Below, piece by piece: positions 60,349 to 64,000 of a stretch of 64,000 bases of DNA. The position numbers and the translations under genes were made by a program. Where the stretch lies: assembly GCF_019649055.1 (NCBI RefSeq), contig NW_026570266.1:124001-188000 (forward strand). The letters run 5' to 3'. The notes below the pieces were generated by a model, which saw only the letters and a program-made list of their open reading frames with translations, was not told where the DNA came from and did no database searches. The stretch comes from Paramacrobiotus metropolitanus (Eukaryota; Tardigrada; Eutardigrada; Parachela; Macrobiotidae). Each line of letters starts with the position of its first letter. Within the stretch, counting starts at the first letter, position 1.

Positions 60349-60978
60349 AGGGATTTGGCCCGGTACATAGCACCAAATTTGTGTACATCCACGGGCACTT
60401 TCGCTGTCGCGCACTCCCAAACACTTTTTTGCATTGCTTTATGGTATTTTGTAGCAAAAAAGAATTGTATACGTAGTTGTGAAATCCGTTTGCGCGCGCA
60501 ACATCCGGTTGCGGAGTTATGAGGGTAACAAAATTCCAAAAAGTTTAAATGCAACCTGGTGTACCAAAAGTCTCATTATGGACCGATCCCTTTCAAATTT
60601 TGCACGTAAATGCACATAATCATGAAGATTGTTTTGGTACGGATCCAGACTTCTGCAATTTTTTTCAAATTTTAAAATGAATTTTAAATATTTTAAAATT
60701 CATTTTAAAATTCGAAAAAACCCTAGAAGTCTGGTTCCGTACCAAAACAATCTTCATGGTTATGCATTATAATGAGACTTTTACACCGGGTTGCATTAAA
60801 CTTTGAATTTTGTTACTGTCATAACTCCGCAACCGATGTTGCGCAAAAGGATTTACAACTATAATTCTTTGGCTTCAAAATACCATAAAGCAATGGAAAA
60901 AAGTGTTTGAGGGTGCGCGACAACGAAAGTTCCCCTCAATGTACACGAATTTAGTGCTATGTACCGGGCCAAATCCCT
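60349..60978. mobile_element. Foldback element, GGCCCGGTACATAG family, well-preserved copy (630 bp)
   Basis: The left arm AGGGATTTGGCCCGGTACAT is mirrored by ATGTACCGGGCCAAATCCCT at the right. The arms run nearly to the centre, where TTAAAATGAATTTTAAA palindromes meet. The 12-bp direct repeat TAAGTGCTATTA flanks it (60337-60348 and 60979-60990). No ORF of note. Confidence 0.85.
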
Positions 60979-61348
60979 TAAGTGCTATTAACTACTGTAT
61001 ATAATTTTATCAAATTGAAAAGGCGCTGCTAAGTATATTTCTGCTACATGCACGAATGCACATTCTATTTGAACTGACTCGAACCCGTCGAACTTATGGG
61101 CTTATGGGCTCCTTGTCTTGCACTTTTCTGACCCAAAACACCAGATCACCATCGCCATGAGGCCCATGACTGCAACGTTTTGGCCATTATGGTGAAAAAA
61201 TAAAAAAAAATCGTATAACAAAATAATAATAAATAAATACAATACAGTAAAAGGGTCAGTTTAGTAAGGTAAAAGTTCTGCATAATACGCAGTTTTATTT
61301 ATTATTTTAATAAGCAACATCATCCAATTAATCCCGAAATGGAGATCA
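60979..61348. other. 3' flank of paired-domain gene C
   Basis: Contains the second copy of the 50-bp repeat (61054-61104) and an A-rich tract at 61195-61240. Confidence 0.5.
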
Positions 61349-61834
61349 CTATTGAATAATTTTGAACTGAATCGTCAATGAGTTACTATTTGACTGCTCC
61401 AGCTGCCCGGATTTCCGTCCTATCGTTTCTGATACTGTCGTCATTGTTGGTAGCGTTTCGGTCACCGCCGTCTTTCGTCCCGTCTTCTTCTCTTCCTTTC
61501 TCTTCTTCCCACTGAACTCCTTCATTCGGCGCAGGAGCGTGCGGGTGGGGATCTGTACCGTGGAGGACGCTTGGGCGGCGCTCAGCTCGGGATTCTCAGC
61601 CAGGAAGGCCAGGGCCTCTTTGTCCTGCTCCTCGGTGGTCCTGCGGGGGCGGCCCCGCTTCTTCGCCGCTTCTTTGGGCAGCCCCGTCTGCTCGTCGTAT
61701 TTGTGGAGGATCTGAGTCGCCCAGACATGCGATTTATCGAAGATCTCCCCCACTTTCCGGACACTCTTCTCACGCCGATACAGCCGGAACACGGCTTTGA
61801 CGAGATCGGGATCCAGGGGCTTCCCCCGCGCCAT
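61349..61834 (-). CDS. Paired-type DNA-binding protein C, 161 aa (Tc1-like N-terminal domain only)
   Basis: The start chosen is 61834 (MARGKPLDPDLVKAVFRLYR), as in A and B. The frame stays open 38 codons further upstream, but that extension is not shared. The first helix-turn-helix is EIFDKSHVWATQILHKYDEQ and the linker is KRGRPRRTT. The second helix-turn-helix is EEQDKEALAFLAENPELSAA, followed by TRTLLRRMKEF. The basic stretch KKRKEEKKTGRK precedes a Ser/Thr/Asn-rich tail longer than in the paralogues. It is GC-rich with strong codon bias against the AT-rich flanks. All three genes share strand and spacing (about 3.0 and 3.4 kb), suggesting tandem duplication. Confidence 0.78.
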   Translation of the reverse strand: MARGKPLDPDLVKAVFRLYRREKSVRKVGEIFDKSHVWATQILHKYDEQTGLPKEAAKKRGRPRRTTEEQDKEALAFLAENPELSAAQASSTVQIPTRTLLRRMKEFSGKKRKEEKKTGRKTAVTETLPTMTTVSETIGRKSGQLEQSNSNSLTIQFKIIQ

Positions 61835-62264
61835 TCGCTGCTGTTCAAAAAATGGACAACCGAAGCTGAGGAGTCCACGGGACTCCCTGGTCGTCTCCGT
61901 CGGATGCGCGCAGTGTTGGCAGCAAATGTTATTAACTGCACACTGCACTGCTAGACAGCCTCATCGCAAAGATAAAACACAAAATTATTCCAGCACGCAG
62001 ATATAATTATTCCCATTAATGATTTAATCCAGTACCAATCACTTCGACTGGAAGCCTGTCAAGAAATTACGGGACAGAAAGAAAGCCAGCACTTTAAGAG
62101 AAGGTAGGGATTAAAGTGCAAAAAAAATCTACAATGTTACGGCACCTAGTACAATCAGTTGGTATTAAACCTCAACACAACAAGTCAACAGAATTAAAAA
62201 TTGGAAGTACTGTCACTACGTACGAGTGCTTTTCTGAACATCGCGAATTTTCCAGACAGCACAG
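61835..62264. other. 5' flank of paired-domain gene C
   Basis: Probable promoter region. No ORF with support. Confidence 0.5.
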
Positions 62265-62815
62265 CGTGTACAGAGATATGCCAGTGCACCACATCATGAT
62301 TGCGCAATAAAATTCGTGACGGTGAAGATTTGACGCTGGCCCATAGACACATATGCTATAACTTAAATTTTCAAAAATTCATAACTTTGTTCATTTTCGC
62401 GTTAATTTTTTGCGAGTATGCTTTAAAAATATAGAATAATATCTACTATTAGGCAAAACGATTTTTTTTCTGTTTCCGTCTTAAGGTTTGGCACTGAGAG
62501 CATACGTGGTTAACATAGCCGCCTACGAGATATCTTGAAATCAAATTAAATGACTTCTCCATAGACAGCCATGCTAATTACATAGGCACACAGTGCGCAA
62601 CCCTAAAAGAAAATCGAAAAAACATTTGTTATGCCTACTATTATTCTGTATTTTTAAAGCATATTCAAAAAAAACTAACGCGAAAATGAACAAAGTTATG
62701 AATTTTTGAAAATTTAAGTTATAGCATATGTGTCTATGGGCCAGCGTCAAATCTTCACCGTCACGAATTTTATTGCGCAATCATGATGTGGTGCACTGGC
62801 ATATCTCTGTACACG
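62265..62815. mobile_element. Long-armed foldback element (551 bp) with 5-bp target duplication
   Basis: CGTGTACAGAGATATGCCAG at the left mirrors CTGGCATATCTCTGTACACG at the right. The arms match almost perfectly for about 190 bp, and CACAG flanks both sides (62260-62264, 62816-62820). The loop is about 165 bp. The high identity of the arms suggests recent activity. Confidence 0.85.
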
Positions 62816-63493
62816 CACAGCTCGGAGCATCATCGGGCTCGGTAACTATGAGTCGTGTGGCAGCCGCTTGCGGGGCGCACTTCTAGCGCTCCTTTGACTT
62901 CCGCTTCGTTTACGCACAAAGATTTATCCATTACTTAATTTTAATCGACATCGAATATCAGCCATTGACAGCCAGTACAGAGTGCACATTTGTGTTGTAA
63001 TACATAGTACATTGATAGGAAATCAACAACAGCACACTTTTAAAAGACTATAACAAGAAAATTTCCTTTTAATTTCTCCGAATCCTGTATTGTGCCCATC
63101 ACGCACATAGCGTTCCCTCTTTAAATTTGTATGTAATTTTTACATAATACAGTATGTACGCCTGCGCGGTTTACCCTAAATAAAAATTCCAAATTTTGGA
63201 GATTGAAAAAACATTCATAATCATTATGGTCTTTCCTAAGTTTAGGGCGTGCGTTAAAAGATTTACCTGCAACATATGTATGACAATGTACACCTTTTAC
63301 GTAACATGGTGCAAAAATAATAATTATTCTATTATTACTACATGAAAGATTATTATACCGTGCTTTTGCTCTTATACTTGAGTAACTCATATAAAACTTA
63401 GAGGTTCACTATTTGATAACACTAAAATAAGTGTTGTTACTCTTTAAATTGCTTTTCCGGTTGCAAAATTATTTCGGTACTTCGTCTGCATGA
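62816..63493. other. Gene-free AT-rich stretch
   Basis: No gene or strong repeat was recognised. Confidence 0.5.
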
Positions 63494-63962
63494 TAAAAGC
63501 GCCGGCAGAATTTCCTGCCGACCGAATTTTTGTGTGGTCAAAACGCCGGGTAAATTTCTAGCCGGCAGAATTTCCGGTGGTCAAAACGCCGGCAGAATTT
63601 TTTCAACGTTTGGAACTTCAAGCGGACATACTGAAAAATGTCACCTGCCTCGAGGTATACTTGCCATGCGGTGTAAAACAAAGATTGGGCACTCTACACT
63701 TATAATTACATATCTTCGTCGGCACGATTTTAGGGTTGCTTTGACAGCGTGCATGAAATCTCGCGAAAGAGAATGCAGAACACGCGCACAAGAAACAAAC
63801 AAGGAGTTACATGCAAAACATGGTAGAAAAACAACCTAAAGCGATCCATGCGAAAGCAAAGAGTTAACACCGGAAAGGGTAAAGGGTTAATACCGGAAAT
63901 TCGGCCGTCGTTTTGACCACACAACAAGTATTCGGTCGGCAGAAAATTCTGCCGGCGTTTTG
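63494..63962. mobile_element. MITE rich in GCCGGCAGAATTT motifs
   Basis: GCCGGCAGAATTTCCTGCCG at the left mirrors CGGCAGAAAATTCTGCCGGC at the right, each continued by a GTGTGGTCAAAACG/CGTTTTGACCACAC match. The left end carries two further tandem GCCGGCAGAATTT units. The interior has a short + strand ORF without similarity. Confidence 0.8.
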
Positions 63963-64000
63963 ACATTGGCCTTTTGACGGCGCATACTTGAAGTTGAAAA

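Noticed and set aside
1-64000. CRISPR arrays, operons or prokaryotic origin
   Set aside because: No regularly spaced repeats with unique spacers. Spliced genes, LINEs and MITEs show nuclear eukaryotic DNA.

Overview
This is eukaryotic, animal-type DNA. Genes are split by short GT-AG (occasionally GC-AG) introns, exons are clearly more GC-rich than their AT-rich surroundings, and the window is crowded with LINEs, small inverted-repeat elements and retroelement remains. Intron size, gene density and element types suit a small-genome ecdysozoan (arthropod or tardigrade), but nothing here fixes the species. I see no bacterial features, CRISPR arrays or rRNA genes.

Bases 1-53,054 hold one tandem gene family: eleven copies or remnants, numbered 1-11 from left to right. 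Copies 2 and 3 are on the + strand and the rest on the - strand. The ancestral gene has four exons. Exon 1 (about 840-890 nt) encodes a Tudor/agenet-like barrel, a conserved Cys/His cluster that may bind zinc, and a second barrel-like segment. Exon 2 (94-106 nt) encodes most of an F-box. Exon 3 (about 745-775 nt) completes the F-box and encodes a C-terminal domain I do not recognise. Exon 4 (124 nt) ends in a conserved DGCYKD-like tail. Intron phases are constant (1, 2, 2). Copies 2, 4, 5, 6 and 9 can be assembled from direct splice sites into open proteins of 609, 619, 619, 618 and 625 residues. The likely role is substrate recognition in an SCF-type ubiquitin ligase, inferred only from the F-box. 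Copies 1, 3, 7, 8, 10 and 11 are broken in different ways: in-frame stops, frameshifts, a 733-bp inversion inside exon 1, a DNA transposon in exon 3, a LINE in exon 1, and 5' truncation.

Mobile DNA explains much of the rest. It includes a DIRS-like fossil (5.9-7.1 kb), a miniature LTR element with near-identical 181-bp repeats (28.4-29.8 kb), a LINE encoding reverse transcriptase, zinc knuckle and restriction-like endonuclease (47.3-49.2 kb) and a relative with an inverted 5' part (26.2-27.0 kb). There is also a second LINE type with a TAA-repeat tail (52.4-53.0 kb), a TIR element with regularly phased 30-bp palindromes (33.8-35.2 kb) and many foldback/MITE elements. Bases 33-40 kb are nearly gene-free.

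The right end (54-62 kb) is different. Three GC-rich single-exon paralogues on the - strand, about 3 kb apart, encode proteins of 136, 146 and 161 residues that resemble only the bipartite paired-type DNA-binding domain of Tc1-like transposases, with a GRPR AT-hook linker and no catalytic domain. A decayed shard of the F-box family lies among them.
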